A stretch of DNA of 64,000 bases from Christiangramia fulva (GTDB taxonomy: Bacteria > Bacteroidota > Bacteroidia > Flavobacteriales > Flavobacteriaceae): NCBI RefSeq assembly GCF_003024155.1, contig NZ_CP028136.1:4154001-4218000 (forward strand). Direction: 5' to 3'. Positions 8,773 through 18,243 of the stretch are shown here, in pieces (position 1 is the stretch's first letter; each line of letters begins with the position of its first letter). The translations under genes were made by a program, and so were the position numbers. Under the pieces are notes generated by a model, which was not told the DNA's origin, did no database searches, and was given only the letters and a program-made list of their open reading frames with translations.

Positions 8773-9171
8773 GAATTTTTGAATTTTTAGATCCAGGAGT
8801 CTGAGCTTAAAGCATAGAACTTAGGGGCTGAAGCAAATACCATTTTCAAATCTTCAAATTGTCAAATTTTCAAATTGGTACATTTCCACATTGATAAATT
8901 TTCACATTGATGCCAAATGCAAAGGCTCGCGATGACGGAATTGAAGTACGAGTTAATAATTGGGACGTACGAATTTTTGAATTTTTAGATCCAGGAGTCT
9001 GAGCTTAGCGCATAGAGCTTTTTACAGCCTAGAGCTTAGAGCAAAAAACCATTCCCAAATTTTCAAATTTCCAAATTCTCAAATTGATACATTAGTACAT
9101 TTCCACATTGATACATTTCCACATTGATCCATTTTCACATTGATGCCAAATGCGAAGGCTCGCGATGACGA
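8773..9171. repeat. Two copies of a ~200 bp compound repeat
   Basis: Two similar blocks (8773-8937 and 8971-9171) share the same order of modules: a piece beginning GAATTTTTGAATTTTTAG followed by GATCCAGGAGTCTGAGCTTA; a tract of AAATTTTCAAATT variants; 16-bp units of the type CATTTCCACATTGATA; and an end GATGCCAAATGC-AAGGCTCGCGATGACG (one variable base in the middle). No ORF. The whole gap between 8599 and 9244 is occupied by this and the 11-bp repeat. Confidence 0.7.
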
Positions 9172-9244
9172 TAATTGTTTATTGATTATTGTTTATTGAT
9201 CATAGAAATCCGTTTTCAAATTGATAAATCCTTACCTTCGTTAT

Positions 9245-11158
9245 ATGATTTCGAAAAGATTGATCGCCCCCCTCCTGCTTTGTCTTTTTTTACTTTCCTG
9301 TGGAAATAAAAAGGAATCGGAAATACAAATAAAACCCGATTCCGCTGAGTTCTACTATCAAAAAGGACTGATAGGGAGCAAGCCTTCAGAAATGCTTCAG
9401 GATTTCAACAAAGGTTTAGCGCTTGCCGCGCCAGGTGACAGCATCAGGCTCTTTTTATTGGACGGGAAGATCTATTCGTTTAACCGCTTAAAAGCTTATG
9501 ACAGTTCGCTGGTTTATTCCGATACCCTGATAAATTCGGCTAAAAAACAGGCCGACTCTTCTTTTATCGCGAAAGGTTATTACCGAAAAGCTACGGTAAA
9601 CCGTTATCTCAACAGGCAGGAAGAAGTCTATCGAAATGCCTTTAGTTCAAGAAATATATACCTGAAATTAGGAGATAGTTCTAAAGCTGGAAGGCGAACG
9701 CTGGAAATGGCGAATGCGCAACACCGAATGGCCGATTATACCGGGAGCCAGCAAACGGCCACCACCGCTTTGGAGTTGCTTTCTAAAGAAAAAGATTCGG
9801 CCTACGTCAGCAGCGCGTTTAATGTGATTGCCATGTCTTATCGCGACCGCGGATTCCGGCAGGATGCCTTAAAGGAATATCAGAATGCCCTTCGGTTTTC
9901 GCAGAATACCCGCGACAGCCTTCCTTATTTAAACAATATCGCCCTTGTTTACCAGGACCTCGGAGATTATGAAAAAGCAATTGCCGGCCTGGAAGCGGTT
10001 TTGGAAAAAGCTGATGTTGCCGATGCCGATTCCAAAGCGCGTTATATCGATAATTATGCCTATACCCGGTGGCTGGCAGATCCCTCGGTCAATATTCTTG
10101 ACGATCTGAAAAAGGCTATGAACATGAGGCTACAGGAAAATGATCTCGATGGTTTGTTTTCGAGCTATGAGCATCTTTCTGAATATTACGAAAGCACCAA
10201 CCCGAAACTTGCCCGGGAGTATGCCCTGAAATCAATGGAAACCGCAAAGGCAGGCGCAGGTAAAAATTCAGAATTACAGGCCTTAAAAAGACTGATCAAT
10301 CTTTTTCCTCCAGAAGAAAGTAAGGCTTTTACCAATAGGTTTATCGCGCTTAATGACAGCCTTCAGCAATCTAAACTGCAATCGGCCAATCTCTTCGCGA
10401 AAATAGATTTTGATGAAAAAAAGAAACGGGAGGAGATTCAGAATTTAGAGACACGCACGAAGGAACAGGCCATAGAAACCGCAAATCTCAAGAATCAGAT
10501 GATCATCCTTTCGCTGGGGAGTCTGCTGATTTTTAGCCTCGGAAGCTTTATATTGTACTATTTCCGGCAGAAAAACAAACGCGAGAAGATCCAGACCGTG
10601 CATCAAACAGAGACGCGCATTTCCAAAAGGATCCATGATGAACTCGCCAATGACCTGTATAATATCATGAGCCGTATGGAACCGATCGCGCCCGCTGAGA
10701 TCCTCGATAACCTGGAGAATATTTACATCCGTACCCGCAATATATCCAGGGAAAATGCCTCTATCAATACCGGTGCCGGCTACCGTGACAATCTTATTTC
10801 TACATTATCGGGAATCTGCCCTGAAAACACACGTTTGATTATTCGCGGTGAAGATACTATTGACTGGAATGCAGTAAAGGAAGAGAAAAAGCTGGTGATC
10901 TTTCGGGTTTTGCAGGAGGTAATGGTCAATATGAAAAAACACAGCCGGGCCAGCCTGGTAGCCATTATTTTCTCCAGGAAGAACAGGTTTTTAGAGATCA
11001 GTTATTCTGATAACGGAATTGGTTGTACTGAAAAATCGATTAAAAACGGCAATGGGATCCAAAATGTGGAAAACCGTATTTTTTCTCTGCATGGCTCCAT
11101 TACCTTTGAAACAGAAAAAGGAAAGGGTGTAAAGATCTCTATTAAAATCCCGGTTTAG
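9245..11158 (+). CDS. TPR-containing sensor histidine kinase (HisKA_3/NarX type)
   Basis: 637 residues from ATG 9245, whose signal sequence ends LFLLSCGNKKE (lipobox-like Cys). Residues ~30-390 are TPR-type helical repeats. A coiled stretch (IDFDEKKKREEIQNLE) leads to one membrane helix (MIILSLGSLLIFSLGSFILY, near residue 425). The dimerisation helix has the phospho-acceptor motif ISKRIHDELANDLYN, and the C-terminal HATPase domain shows VNMKKHSRA (N box), DNGIGC (G1) and NGNGIQNVENR (G2). This is the common Bacteroidota arrangement of a periplasmic TPR sensor coupled to a LytS/NarX-like kinase. The response regulator starts at the very next base. The upstream region is replaced by simple repeats, so no clear promoter is seen. 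Confidence 0.9.
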   Translation: MISKRLIAPLLLCLFLLSCGNKKESEIQIKPDSAEFYYQKGLIGSKPSEMLQDFNKGLALAAPGDSIRLFLLDGKIYSFNRLKAYDSSLVYSDTLINSAKKQADSSFIAKGYYRKATVNRYLNRQEEVYRNAFSSRNIYLKLGDSSKAGRRTLEMANAQHRMADYTGSQQTATTALELLSKEKDSAYVSSAFNVIAMSYRDRGFRQDALKEYQNALRFSQNTRDSLPYLNNIALVYQDLGDYEKAIAGLEAVLEKADVADADSKARYIDNYAYTRWLADPSVNILDDLKKAMNMRLQENDLDGLFSSYEHLSEYYESTNPKLAREYALKSMETAKAGAGKNSELQALKRLINLFPPEESKAFTNRFIALNDSLQQSKLQSANLFAKIDFDEKKKREEIQNLETRTKEQAIETANLKNQMIILSLGSLLIFSLGSFILYYFRQKNKREKIQTVHQTETRISKRIHDELANDLYNIMSRMEPIAPAEILDNLENIYIRTRNISRENASINTGAGYRDNLISTLSGICPENTRLIIRGEDTIDWNAVKEEKKLVIFRVLQEVMVNMKKHSRASLVAIIFSRKNRFLEISYSDNGIGCTEKSIKNGNGIQNVENRIFSLHGSITFETEKGKGVKISIKIPV

Positions 11159-11824
11159 ATGTTTAAAAAAGTTCTGATAGCTGAAGATATGGATAGTATC
11201 AACCTTGCTGTTGCCGCTTCTCTTAAAGAAATTGGAATTGAGAACATCGCCCACGCGCAGTATTGCGACCAGGCCTGGCTGATGACAAAGAAAGCCATTC
11301 AGGATAAAGAGCCTTTTGACCTGCTTATCTGCGACCTGTCTTTTAAAAAAGATCACCGCAATGAAAAGATCCTTTCCGGAAAAGAGCTTATAAATATTTT
11401 GAGATCGGAAGACCCTGATTTGAAGATCATCGTCAATTCTATAGAAGATCATCCACAAACACTTAGGGAATTGTGGGATACAGGAAATATCGACGCCTAT
11501 GTTTGCAAAGACCGGCAGGGCCTGAAATATCTAAAAGAAGCCGTTGAAACAGTTGCTACCGGTAAAACTTATAATTCCCCGAATATTGACAAGATTCTCC
11601 AGCGAAACAATCTTCTTGTCCTTAATGAATTTGAGGTAAATATTCTGAATCTGCTTGCTGAAGGAAAGACCCAGGATGAGATCCAGGAGGAACTCCGGAA
11701 AAAAGACATTAAGCCAAGCAGTAAAAGTGCCATCGAAAAAAAGCTGAAAGAAATGAAAGAGGTTTTTCAGGCCAAAACCACGATACACCTGATTAGTATC
11801 GCCAAGGACCTGAAACTGATCTAA
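11159..11824 (+). CDS. Response regulator, receiver plus C-terminal HTH
   Basis: 221 residues. The receiver domain shows the acidic pair in LIAEDMDS and the phospho-acceptor Asp in LLICDLSFKK (about residue 58); the conserved Lys is in YVCKDRQG. The C-terminal region (residues ~155-221: NEFEVNILNLLAEGKTQDEI) corresponds to a LuxR/NarL-type helix-turn-helix with an unusual insertion, KKDIKPSSKSAIEKK. The start codon directly abuts the TGA-free end of the kinase gene (TAG 11156-11158), so they are one transcript and a cognate pair. Targets unknown. Confidence 0.85.
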   Translation: MFKKVLIAEDMDSINLAVAASLKEIGIENIAHAQYCDQAWLMTKKAIQDKEPFDLLICDLSFKKDHRNEKILSGKELINILRSEDPDLKIIVNSIEDHPQTLRELWDTGNIDAYVCKDRQGLKYLKEAVETVATGKTYNSPNIDKILQRNNLLVLNEFEVNILNLLAEGKTQDEIQEELRKKDIKPSSKSAIEKKLKEMKEVFQAKTTIHLISIAKDLKLI

Positions 11825-11929
11825 TAAAATATGCCAGTTCCGGAAACTGATAAATTGGGTAGGGTCGATTTATTAGTAGAAGGGCTGGCATTCCAATTAA
11901 CAAGGAACCAAGTTAGAAGTACGAAGTTG

Positions 11930-12270
11930 GAAGTACAATTCTTGAATTTGAGAGCCAGGAAAAAAAACAGGAGTCGGGAGTTTAGATCTTAGAGTCTAGA
12001 GACTGGAGCTTAGAGCAATGAAGCACGATTTTTTGACTCTTGAATTTTGAATTTTGAATTGATTAAGCCAAAGCCATTTCCAAATTTTCAAATCACCAAA
12101 TTTCCAAATTGATTAATTTACACAATTATACATTTTCACATTGATTCATTTTCACATTGATTCATTTTCACATTGGTACATTTTCACATTGGTACATTTT
12201 CACATTGACACATTTTCACATTGACACATTTTCCCTTTACCTTTGAACTTTGAATCTTGAACTTTGAATT
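11930..12270. repeat. Compound simple-repeat region reaching the DUF481 start codon
   Basis: Same family as the 8773-9171 blocks: pieces resembling GAGTTTAGATCTTAGAGTC and AGACTGGAGCTTAGAGC, tracts of TTGAATTTTGAATTTTGAA and AAATTTCCAAATT, then six exact-length 16-bp units (12131-12226), and finally a 10-11 bp TTGAACTTTGAATC-type repeat that ends at the TTG start codon of the next gene. No coding sequence. Confidence 0.7.
12131..12226. repeat. Tandem repeat, 6 x 16 bp, in three identical pairs
   Basis: Six gap-free 16-bp units share CATTTTCACATTG and differ only in the last three bases, in the order ATT, ATT, GTA, GTA, ACA, ACA. The same unit with CATTTCC occurs at 9098-9145. Confidence 0.85.
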
Positions 12271-13035
12271 TTGGTAAAGAACTATTTCCTCCTTCTTTTG
12301 ATCATATTTCCTGTTTTGGCAAATGCGCAACTCGTTAATATTGAATCGAAACGCATGCAAACAGATTCGGTTCGCTTCGCGCTGAATGCCGATTTCGCCT
12401 TTGATTACACCAATAACGACGGGGATAAGGTGAACCAGATCGATGCGGCACTGACCACCCAGCTGAAATCTAAAGACCTGAAAAAGATCTATTTCTTTAT
12501 TGGCAGCTATAACCTCATCGATAGCAAAAATGAAAATCTGCAGAATACCTGGTTCCTCCACGGCAGGTTTAATTATAAGCTTACTAAAATTTTGAGGCTG
12601 GAAGCCTTTTTACAGGCACAGTATAATCAGTTGCTGGTGGTGGAACAACGAAACCTCGTGGGCCTCGGACTCCGGGTAAAATGGGTTGAAAAAGATAATT
12701 TTAAAGGTTATGTGGGAAACAGTTATATGTACGAAATGGAACACAGCGACACCGTAAACACCACTTACTATAACCACCGTAACAGCACTTATTTAACGCT
12801 TTCTTATTTCCCAAAATCGAATAAGTTTTCGGTGGCCAACACGCTGTATTATCAGCCGCTGTATAAAGATCTCAGCGATTACAGAATTCTGGAACAATTT
12901 CGCCTGGATATTCCCCTGGCAAAATGGTTCAGGGTCTTTGCGATCTACAACTATTATTATGACAGCAACACACCTCTTAAAACCGAAGAATTCACTTCAA
13001 ATCTCAATTTCGGTGCGGGAATAAGTATTCAGTGA
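12271..13035 (+). CDS. DUF481-type outer-membrane beta-barrel protein
   Basis: 254 residues, starting with TTG at 12271 (no ATG or Shine-Dalgarno-like sequence upstream, because simple repeats extend to the start). Signal peptide KNYFLLLLIIFPVLANAQ is cleaved after ANAQ. The mature part is made of alternating strands rich in Tyr, Phe and Asn (for example FIGSYNLIDSKNENLQN, LEAFLQAQYNQLLVVEQ, FAIYNYYYDS) and ends in a strand, as expected for a barrel of the DUF481 (YdiY-like) family. Function of the family is not established. It is the only gene here whose upstream control region seems entirely made of repeats. Confidence 0.75.
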   Translation: MVKNYFLLLLIIFPVLANAQLVNIESKRMQTDSVRFALNADFAFDYTNNDGDKVNQIDAALTTQLKSKDLKKIYFFIGSYNLIDSKNENLQNTWFLHGRFNYKLTKILRLEAFLQAQYNQLLVVEQRNLVGLGLRVKWVEKDNFKGYVGNSYMYEMEHSDTVNTTYYNHRNSTYLTLSYFPKSNKFSVANTLYYQPLYKDLSDYRILEQFRLDIPLAKWFRVFAIYNYYYDSNTPLKTEEFTSNLNFGAGISIQ

Positions 13036-13120
13036 TAGCTTGTTGCAGAGGAATTTACGTTTTCAGATTTTATTTCAGTCTGTCATTTTTTGAAAGTAAA
13101 CCTTCGATACGAAGCACCTT

Positions 13121-13153
13121 AAAAAGAAAAGCCCTTTCAAAAGAAAAGGCTTT
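13121..13153 (-). terminator. Terminator downstream of the GH20 gene
   Basis: Inverted repeat AAAGCC (13128-13133) / GGCTTT (13148-13153) around an A/T-rich loop; read on the minus strand the hairpin is followed by a T-rich tract. It lies 45 bp after the GH20 stop. Confidence 0.6.
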
Positions 13154-13197
13154 CCAATCGACACAAACAAACTATTAAACAAATCGAGTCGTAGTAT

Positions 13198-14952
13198 TTA
13201 CTTACTATTATCAGCTTCGGTTTCTGAAAAAACCTGCGTGGCATAATTCAGTCCCATCTGATCATATTTTTTTCGGAGTCCGGTGAGTCTTTCCTTGAAT
13301 CCGCTCCAGTCTTTATCGGCATTATCGGTCCAGGCTACTTCAGCGATCGCGGCCAGTCGTGGCAACAACATATATTCCAGTTTATCCATAGTCGGGATAT
13401 ATTCCGTCCACATATTCGCCTGCGTTCCCAGGATATGCTCATGTTGTTCCGGAGTTAATTCTTCCGGAAGGGGATTATAAGAATACACCTTCTCAACGGG
13501 AAGATAACCGCCAATCGCCAGGGGTTCGTTCTCTTTATCCTTGCTTTGGTAATAATCGAAATAACAGTAATCTGTAGGCGTCATGATCACGTCATGGCCC
13601 TGTTTGGCAGCTTCGATACCGCCTTCTTCACCTCTCCATGACATCACGGTGGCATTAGGGGCAAGTCCGCCTTCGAGGATCTCATCCCAGCCAATGATCT
13701 TTTTGCCTTTGCTGTTGATATATTTTTCCATTCGCTGAATGAAATAGCTCTGCAATTCATGCTCATCCTTAAGACCAAGCTCTGCTATTCGTTTCTGACA
13801 GCTGGGGCATCTTTCCCAATTGGCTTTTGGAGATTCATCACCGCCAATATGGATGTATTCTGAAGGAAATAAAGGAACGATCTCATCGATCACATTCTGA
13901 AGGAATACAAAAGTGGAATCTTTCCCCGCACAATACACATCATCAAAGATTCCCCAGGTTTCCTGAACGATCTTATTTTTCCCTTCTGCCTGAAGTTGTT
14001 TGCTTTTTTCAGACATCATGTCGTTATCAACTTCTGTTTTTTCATTAGGGAAACAGCTCAGGTAAGGATATGCGGCAATTGCGGCGCTGCTGTGACCGGG
14101 CATTTCGATTTCCGGAATTACAGTAATATGTCTTTTTCCGGCGTAAGCCACTATATCTTTAACCTCTTCCTGGGTATAAAATCCGCCGCTGCGCTCATTG
14201 TCATTAGAAGTACCGGGTTTATGCCCCACAATAGTTCCATTGCGGTAAGCACCAACTTCGGTAAGTTTAGGATATTTCTTTATTTCTATCCTCCACCCCT
14301 GGTCTTCGGTGAGGTGCCAGTGAAATGTATTGATCTTGTGCAGGGCGAGAATGTCTATGTATTTTTTAACCTCATCTACATCAAAGAAATGCCTTCCCAC
14401 ATCAAGATGAGTTCCGCGGTAAGCGAATTCGGGAGAATCATTTATTTCAACCGAAGGAACTATAAGGTCTCCGTTTTCGGTTAATATAAGCTGCCGAAGA
14501 GTTTCAACAGCGTAGAAAATACCTTTGGCTGAACCACCTTCAATCTTGATCTCTTCCGGAGTAACTTTTAAATGATAGGCTTCTTCACCAAGAGAAGGAT
14601 TTTTGGTAAAAATGACCGGTTTGCCATCTTCAGAAACTTCAATGGCCTTCTGAAAATCAGATTGCGCGTAGTCTTTTAAAAAATTCGCTTCATTCTCGAA
14701 TTCTCCTGCCTGTAGGTCCACATCGTCTGAAAGAAGGAAAGCACCTTCATCAGGAATTAGCTTTGAAGGCTTGGGGACTATGTAATAATCAGCTTCCTGG
14801 TTATCCCTTTCGGTATATTTAGAAGAATTACAGGAGGCTAAGCTCATTAGCATTGCAGCTAAAAAAAGTACCGAAAGGCTTTTAAGTAAAGCTTCGATGC
14901 GCCGGTCTTTGGCGGTAAGGCTGATCGTTTTGTTCAAAGTATTAGTGTTCAT
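13198..14952 (-). CDS. GH20 beta-N-acetylhexosaminidase, lipoprotein
   Basis: 584 residues. Long N-terminal region with a hydrophobic signal and lipobox LMSLASCNSS. Residues ~60-175 form the GH20b domain; the catalytic GH20 barrel follows, with FAYRGTHLDVGRHFF, HLTEDQGWRIEIKKYP, PEIEMPGHSSAAIA and the Asp-Glu catalytic pair in HIGGDESPKANW near residue 369. It removes terminal GlcNAc or GalNAc from glycans by substrate-assisted catalysis, probably on the cell surface or in the periplasm. It is monocistronic, with a terminator after it. A plausible functional link to the amino-sugar operon at 59-64 kb exists but they are 45 kb apart. Confidence 0.93.
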   Translation of the reverse strand: MNTNTLNKTISLTAKDRRIEALLKSLSVLFLAAMLMSLASCNSSKYTERDNQEADYYIVPKPSKLIPDEGAFLLSDDVDLQAGEFENEANFLKDYAQSDFQKAIEVSEDGKPVIFTKNPSLGEEAYHLKVTPEEIKIEGGSAKGIFYAVETLRQLILTENGDLIVPSVEINDSPEFAYRGTHLDVGRHFFDVDEVKKYIDILALHKINTFHWHLTEDQGWRIEIKKYPKLTEVGAYRNGTIVGHKPGTSNDNERSGGFYTQEEVKDIVAYAGKRHITVIPEIEMPGHSSAAIAAYPYLSCFPNEKTEVDNDMMSEKSKQLQAEGKNKIVQETWGIFDDVYCAGKDSTFVFLQNVIDEIVPLFPSEYIHIGGDESPKANWERCPSCQKRIAELGLKDEHELQSYFIQRMEKYINSKGKKIIGWDEILEGGLAPNATVMSWRGEEGGIEAAKQGHDVIMTPTDYCYFDYYQSKDKENEPLAIGGYLPVEKVYSYNPLPEELTPEQHEHILGTQANMWTEYIPTMDKLEYMLLPRLAAIAEVAWTDNADKDWSGFKERLTGLRKKYDQMGLNYATQVFSETEADNSK

Positions 14953-15296
14953 TGTTTATAATTCCTGAGTGATATTTGGGTCTTTATCCTTGTTTTATGT
15001 TTAAAAGATACCTTTTTAAATATTATTCTATAAAAATAGAAATAAATTAGTTAAAACCTAAACATAAGTAATAAATTTATTAAAGTGAAAAAACTTTAAA
15101 AATTATTTTAAAATTATAGTTTTCCTTTTCTAATCGGGAAACCACTTTCCTTTCCGCCAGTTTCAGCTGATGCTTCGGAAATATTTTCAGCTGAGATTAA
15201 ACCACAAAAATTACCCTGGAATGAAACAAACCTGGAACCCGGTCCAAAACAAAAAAAGATTTTTAAATAAAAAGATTTTGGGAAAACAGCGGAAGA
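14953..15296. other. Intergenic, no gene seen
   Basis: A/T-rich 344 bp between the GH20 start and a small membrane-protein gene. It must contain the GH20 promoter, but I could not place TTTG/TAnnTTTG boxes convincingly. Confidence 0.5.
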
Positions 15297-15503
15297 TTAT
15301 TTTTGGTTAAGCGATATCTTTCCCTTATTTTTTTCACTGCACATTTCTTTCGAGGCGTGTTTATCAAAGAGATGTCTTATTTCTTCACTGTCCTCGAACC
15401 TGATCTGGTTGAGGGTTTTGTTTCGGGACATCATTCTAAACCATAGCCCGACAGCTGTCAATACTACTATTCCCCCGATTATATAGTACAATAATAACAG
15501 CAT
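15297..15503 (-). CDS. Small single-pass membrane protein
   Basis: 68 residues. N-terminal membrane helix LLLLYYIIGGIVVLTAVGLW followed by a charged cytoplasmic tail with FEDSEEIRHLFDKHASKEM. No recognised domain. Isolated between the GH20 and GH3 genes on the same strand. Confidence 0.5.
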   Translation of the reverse strand: MLLLLYYIIGGIVVLTAVGLWFRMMSRNKTLNQIRFEDSEEIRHLFDKHASKEMCSEKNKGKISLNQK

Positions 15504-15765
15504 AATAAGCCAGTTTAAATATTAAAAATCACCGAGGGCGCATCCTCTCTTCAAATGCATAATTAAAATAAGAATTTAAAAGCTGTAATTCTAAAAAATA
15601 TTTCGGTCTTTTCCCGAATATAAGAAAGAATCATAATTCGGTTCAAATTGGCTGATTTTGGTTTAATTATACCCATTAATCAAACCCATTTCCGAATTTG
15701 AGACAAAACGTTTTATTGAATAACACTTTCAGAAATTACTAACCGGATAGATGCAAGATCAGGCA

Positions 15766-18081
15766 CTATTTGTCAGGCACATATTTTTCTGTTCGCTGGT
15801 CTTTTATTACTCCGTTCCAGTTTAATCCATAGCCAAAGTCATATACGTGACCTTCTGAATCTTTATATGGAATCATATCAAAAGGTACATCTTCATTTTG
15901 CTGTTCTACAGTTTTCATATTCACGGGCATCTGCAAAGGAAGCAAACCCGAAGGTTCGGTTTTTCCAGAAATAATATCAAGCACGGCCTGAGTGGAAATT
16001 CCAAAATTTAATACTATTCCATCTGCCATATTTTCAAATTCGGAAAAAATCATGGGTTTGTTCGCAGTAACCGAAACGATTACCGGTTTATCTTCCATTA
16101 GCATTCGGGTGTCTTCAATGGTTCGCAGATCCATAATATTAGTGGCGGTGCTGGTCTTGTTTTTATAAGAACGATTTGTGATATCTGGATCAACCACGGG
16201 ATCACCGGCAGCAATACTCTGTTCCCGTGCATTTGTGGCTGTATAGGTTCCATATTGAAGCGAAATGGGAACATAGCCGTTGCCTCCCTGTTTCCTGTCA
16301 AATTCGCTGTAACCGCCTTCCTTGCTCTGAGGACTCTCAACAAACACTATAGCAAAATCGGCTTTTTTGGGATCTTCGGTGAGATTATAATATTTCTTTA
16401 CCACACTGGTATCTACCGGAAATTTCAGACTTGCAGGTGTCGCATTTCCCCACCAGTCGGCTTTCACAGGACTATATATTTTGGGAATATAAACGGTAGA
16501 CCTTTTTTTTCGCGGAAGCACCTGCGCCCTGTTTTTTAATAGAATAATAGATTTTAGCTGTGCCTCATAACCGGCCTTCATAAAAACAGGATTTCCTACA
16601 ATAGCTTTTGTTTCTTTCAAATTTACATATGGATTTTCGAATAATCCCACCCTGAAAATATTCATAAGCAATCTTACTGCTGAACGTTCAAATCTTTTCC
16701 GCATAAAATCTTCCCCAAATTCATTTATTCCCATTTGGTAAGCGGCTAGAACAGGTTCCTTATCATTATTCCCTCCAAACTGATCAACACCGGCCTTTAT
16801 AGCCTTATAATGCCTTTCATCTACCGATAGTTTTTCTGTGCCCCAGGGTTTTCCAGCGAAAGTTCCCGGAGTAGTTCCTTCATTAGCAGTAATGAGCCAA
16901 TCTGTACACACTACCCCGTCGTAACCGTATTTATCACGCAGTAATTCGGTGATCATATATTTGCTGAAACCGTTTCCCACATTTTCATTATAGACCTCAT
17001 CACGGTTAAAGCTGATTGTGTAATAAGGCATAACTGCCGACGCTTCCTCTGTTCCTCCATCGAGTTTAAAGGCTCCTTCTACAAAAGGTTTCAGGTGGGT
17101 TTGGAAATTATCCCCGGGATAAACAGCGAATTTTCCCATGGCCCAATGCGCGTCACGACCTCCTTCTTCAGGACCCCCTCCCGGCCAGTGTTTTACCATC
17201 GCGTTGACACTTTCATAACCCCAGCCATTTTTAATTGCAGCATCCCCCTGTGAAGATTGAAATCCTTCTATATAAGCTTTTCCCATATCCTTAACCAGCT
17301 CTGGCGACTCACTAAAAACATTTGCTATGCGATACCAACGTGGCTCTGTTCCCAAGTCAACCTGAGGCGACAAAGCTGTAGTTATTCCCAGCGCCCGGTA
17401 TTCTTTTGATGCCATGGTGGCGAACTGCTTTACCAGTTCAGGATCGAAAGTAGCTCCCATCGCCAGTCCGTCAGGCCATAAGGAGATTTGCCCTCCTGCA
17501 CCCGCATTGAATTCTGAAGTAACTTTTGCAGTATTTCGGGGATCAGAACTGTTATTAGCCGGAATGCCTAATCCCAAACCTTCCGCAAAAGCCTGTACAT
17601 TATTATTCCATTCTGCAGCCACTTCAGGCGATCTTACTGAAGTGACCAGGATATGCCTTAAATTATCTTCTTTCAGGAATTTTTTTTGTTGATCTGAAAT
17701 GGCCGAAGCGGGCATTCCACTTTCTTTTAAAGCTTTGCCATTATAGGTGCCTGCTCCAAAACCAAAAGGATTGGCAGGAATGCTCTGATGGGCACTGTAT
17801 AACATTAAACCCGCAATTTGCTCAATGGTCATTCTGGAAGCCAGGTCTTTCGCTCTCTCTTCAGCAGATAAACGCCAATCTTCATAGGGATCAACTTTGC
17901 CATTTTTGTTGAGATCTTTAAATTTTTCCCCATCTGCACTGAGGATCTTTACTCCGGAACTTTTACTATATCCCAATTCTTTACCACTCCTGCTTTTTAC
18001 TATCTCTACATCTGATCCCTGAGAAAAAGAAGTCTGAGCTATGAGAATCAAACAGAGCATTACAATAAATCTTTGACGCAT
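15766..18081 (-). CDS. GH3 family beta-glycosidase, exported
   Basis: 771 residues with a cleavable signal peptide (VMLCLILIAQTSFSQG). The GH3 N-terminal barrel shows DPYEDWRLSAEERAKDL, the substrate motif VKHWPGGGPEEGGRD and the nucleophile Asp in YDGVVCTDWLITANEG (about residue 391). The C-terminal alpha/beta sandwich carries SIILLKNRAQVLPRKK and ends with the short fibronectin-like part containing YDFGYGLNWNG. Most likely an exo-acting beta-glucosidase or related enzyme in the periplasm; substrate cannot be read from sequence. No adjacent SusCD pair, so it is not part of an obvious PUL here. Confidence 0.92.
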   Translation of the reverse strand: MRQRFIVMLCLILIAQTSFSQGSDVEIVKSRSGKELGYSKSSGVKILSADGEKFKDLNKNGKVDPYEDWRLSAEERAKDLASRMTIEQIAGLMLYSAHQSIPANPFGFGAGTYNGKALKESGMPASAISDQQKKFLKEDNLRHILVTSVRSPEVAAEWNNNVQAFAEGLGLGIPANNSSDPRNTAKVTSEFNAGAGGQISLWPDGLAMGATFDPELVKQFATMASKEYRALGITTALSPQVDLGTEPRWYRIANVFSESPELVKDMGKAYIEGFQSSQGDAAIKNGWGYESVNAMVKHWPGGGPEEGGRDAHWAMGKFAVYPGDNFQTHLKPFVEGAFKLDGGTEEASAVMPYYTISFNRDEVYNENVGNGFSKYMITELLRDKYGYDGVVCTDWLITANEGTTPGTFAGKPWGTEKLSVDERHYKAIKAGVDQFGGNNDKEPVLAAYQMGINEFGEDFMRKRFERSAVRLLMNIFRVGLFENPYVNLKETKAIVGNPVFMKAGYEAQLKSIILLKNRAQVLPRKKRSTVYIPKIYSPVKADWWGNATPASLKFPVDTSVVKKYYNLTEDPKKADFAIVFVESPQSKEGGYSEFDRKQGGNGYVPISLQYGTYTATNAREQSIAAGDPVVDPDITNRSYKNKTSTATNIMDLRTIEDTRMLMEDKPVIVSVTANKPMIFSEFENMADGIVLNFGISTQAVLDIISGKTEPSGLLPLQMPVNMKTVEQQNEDVPFDMIPYKDSEGHVYDFGYGLNWNGVIKDQRTEKYVPDK

Positions 18082-18243
18082 TTCCTTATTTTTTCTTAGA
18101 AGAGTTTACCGTATAAAGATATTGATTTAGATTTTTAGCAACCAAACCCAAAATAATAGGTAAGATTAGTTCTAAAATGGCACTTCAGATATTTAAGTAT
18201 ATTTACTTTTTTACAAAGGGTTTTAATTTCTACGGCACATTAA

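Noticed and set aside
8773-12270. CRISPR-like repeats in the kinase-flanking gaps
   Set aside because: Units are contiguous or irregular, with no unique spacers of constant length and no cas genes.
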